Shown piece by piece: positions 4,996 to 6,518 of a DNA stretch of 6,518 bases. The notes beneath the pieces were generated by a model. It saw nothing but the letters and a program-made list of their open reading frames with translations, did no database searches and was not told the DNA's origin. The number at the start of each line of letters is the position of its first letter. Within the stretch, counting starts at the first letter, position 1. The DNA is from Campylobacterales bacterium (GTDB taxonomy: Bacteria > Campylobacterota > Campylobacteria > Campylobacterales > QNZT01), in NCBI GenBank assembly GCA_027056215.1, contig JALULO010000243.1, positions 1 through 6,518 of the forward strand. The letters run 5' to 3'. Both the position numbers and the translations under genes were made by a program.

Positions 4996-6518
4996 GATTT
5001 ACCCTTTTTAGTCATTCTTTTTCGTACAGTTGGATCAAGATATCTTTTTCTTATTCTAATACTTTTGGGAGTAATTTCAACCAACTCATCCTCTTCAATC
5101 CACTCTAAAGCACTCTCTAAAGTAGGTGTTCTTGGTGGTACAAGTTTGATCGCTTCATCTGCTCCAGAACTTCGAACATTTGAAAGTTGTTTTCCTTTGA
5201 TTGGATTCACATCTAAATCATTTGCACGTGCATGTTCACCAATAATCATACCAACATAGACTTTGTCCTGTGGTTTGATGAACATAGCACCACGATCTTG
5301 TAGATTAAAGATTGAGAAGCCTAACGCAACGCCATTTTCCATAGAAACAAGTGCACCATTCATACGATGTTCTATACCACTCATAAGTGGTCTATAATCT
5401 AAAAATGAGTGGTTCATAATACCCTCACCTTTTGTATCTGTCAAAAATTGACTTCTAAATCCAATTAAGCCCCGTGCAGGTATTTCAAACTCAATTCTTG
5501 TTTGACCATCACCCGTAGGTGTCATAGATTTCATCTCTGCTTTTTTACGTCCTAGTTTTTCAATCACAACACCAGTAAAGTCATCAGGTACATCAATCAC
5601 AAGATGTTCAAAAGGTTCCATTTTGACACCATCTTCTTCTTTTATAATTACTTCAGGACGACCAAGTGAAAATTCAAATCCTTCACGTCTCATATTTTCA
5701 GCAAGGATAGTAATCTGTAATTCACCCCGACCTGAAACTTTAAAACTACCTTCTCCACTACTTTCATATTTCATGGCGATATTTGTTTGCATTTCAGCTT
5801 CTAACCTCTCAGCAATTTTATTTGAAGTTACAAACTTACCTTCAGTTCCTGCAAGTGGCGAATCATTTACAGACATCACTACAGAAAGAGTCGGCTCTTC
5901 TATATGCATAGGATCCAGAGCGATTGGATTACTTGGATCTGCAAGTGTATCACCTACATCTAATGTTTCAAAACCTGCAACTGCGATAATATCACCGCTT
6001 ACAGCTTCATCTATGTCGATACGTTCTAAACCAAAGAAACCAATCAATTTTGAAATCCGTCCATTAATCTTTTCACCATTGGCTTTGATCAATGTAATAC
6101 TTTGGTTTTTAATAATCTTTCCGTTAAAGATTCTTGCAATTCCAATTTTTCCAACAAAGTTATCATAATCAAGCGTAAAAACTTGAAGCTGCAAAGAATT
6201 ATCTACGCTACCTGAAGAAGCAGGAACATGCTCTATAATCGTATCTAAGATTGGTAATATATTGTCATCTGGATCATCAAGACTTAATTTTGCATATCCA
6301 TTTTTTGCAGCTGCATAGACAACTGGAAATTCAAGTTGTTCATCATTCGCATCAAGTGCTACAAACAGGTCAAAAATTTCATCAACAACACGATCAGGCT
6401 CAGCTGCTGGTTTATCAATTTTATTGATAATCACAATTGGACGAAGTCCAAGTTCAAGTGCTTTTTTTACTACAAATTTTGTCTGAGGCATAACACCTTC
6501 TTGTGCATCTACCAAAAG
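4992..6518 (-). CDS. typA: Ribosome-associated GTPase TypA/BipA (partial, N-terminus off the right edge)
   Basis: TypA/BipA is a translation-factor GTPase that binds the 70S ribosome and helps 50S assembly and stress or cold adaptation. The window contains the last 508 residues. The family is about 600 long, so about 95 N-terminal residues with the P-loop and switch regions are beyond the edge. The frame is open to the edge, so a TTG at 6513-6515 is internal, not the start. What remains begins LLVDAQEGVMPQTKFV, then G4 NKID (window residues 32-35) and a G5-like YAAAKNG. Domain II follows with LQLQVFTLDYDNFVGKIGIARI, then EF-G-like domain III (EPTLSVVMSVNDSPLAG), domain V (FEHLVIDVPDDFTG, PARGLIGFRSQFL) and the BipA-specific C-terminal domain (NVRSSGADEAIKLVPPR, IRIRKRYLD) with a basic KKGKS end. 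A 23-codon frame overlaps its stop. Confidence 0.97.
   Translation of the reverse strand, partial: LLVDAQEGVMPQTKFVVKKALELGLRPIVIINKIDKPAAEPDRVVDEIFDLFVALDANDEQLEFPVVYAAAKNGYAKLSLDDPDDNILPILDTIIEHVPASSGSVDNSLQLQVFTLDYDNFVGKIGIARIFNGKIIKNQSITLIKANGEKINGRISKLIGFFGLERIDIDEAVSGDIIAVAGFETLDVGDTLADPSNPIALDPMHIEEPTLSVVMSVNDSPLAGTEGKFVTSNKIAERLEAEMQTNIAMKYESSGEGSFKVSGRGELQITILAENMRREGFEFSLGRPEVIIKEEDGVKMEPFEHLVIDVPDDFTGVVIEKLGRKKAEMKSMTPTGDGQTRIEFEIPARGLIGFRSQFLTDTKGEGIMNHSFLDYRPLMSGIEHRMNGALVSMENGVALGFSIFNLQDRGAMFIKPQDKVYVGMIIGEHARANDLDVNPIKGKQLSNVRSSGADEAIKLVPPRTPTLESALEWIEEDELVEITPKSIRIRKRYLDPTVRKRMTKKGKS

Noticed and set aside
5623..6168. A long open frame of 181 codons on the plus strand inside typA.
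   Set aside because: It lies wholly antisense to well-conserved typA codons, is Ser/Pro/Ile-rich in the manner of antisense translation, and has no family resemblance.

Overview
The window is AT-rich, densely packed bacterial chromosome. It most resembles Campylobacterota (a Sulfurimonas/Sulfurovum-type organism), but this is inferred from gene content, not from a marker gene. The pointers are a Thermus/Helicobacter-type PyrE ending in CPLC, the secG-frr-pyrE order, TATAAT boxes preceded by T-rich stretches instead of clear -35 boxes, and low GC. All genes but one lie on the minus strand. No phage, transposon, CRISPR array, tRNA or rRNA is visible, and there is no gene-free stretch over 300 bases.

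Left block, read right to left on the minus strand: secG (preprotein translocase subunit), frr (ribosome recycling factor), pyrE (orotate phosphoribosyltransferase), then a UDP-glucuronate 4-epimerase-like sugar-nucleotide epimerase cut off by the left edge. The gaps are 16, 3 and 44 bases, so this is probably one operon starting at a promoter just upstream of secG. It joins protein export, translation and pyrimidine synthesis to what is probably a surface-polysaccharide gene.

Middle: one plus-strand gene, a BioC-like malonyl-ACP methyltransferase, is divergent from secG. The two -10 boxes are so close that each predicted start site falls in or at the edge of the other promoter's -10 box. The bioC-like gene meets a stand-alone ThiD2-type HMP-phosphate kinase tail to tail with only 5 bases between stops. 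The thiD2 start overlaps the end of a Bax inhibitor-1 (TMBIM/YccA/YetJ) membrane protein gene, so those two form a unit with its own promoter.

Right block: typA/bipA (ribosome-associated GTPase, N-terminus beyond the right edge), then a YidB-family small protein with its own extended -10 promoter and a tandem-hairpin terminator. Between them, an ATGA overlap at the typA stop opens a 23-codon reading frame with a good ribosome binding site. It encodes a basic-hydrophobic peptide and is the least expected item in the window.

Most of the window is ordinary housekeeping sequence. No convincing new multi-gene system is visible. The items worth a second look are the typA-coupled micro-ORF, the interlocked divergent promoters, and the duplicated motif inside ThiD2.
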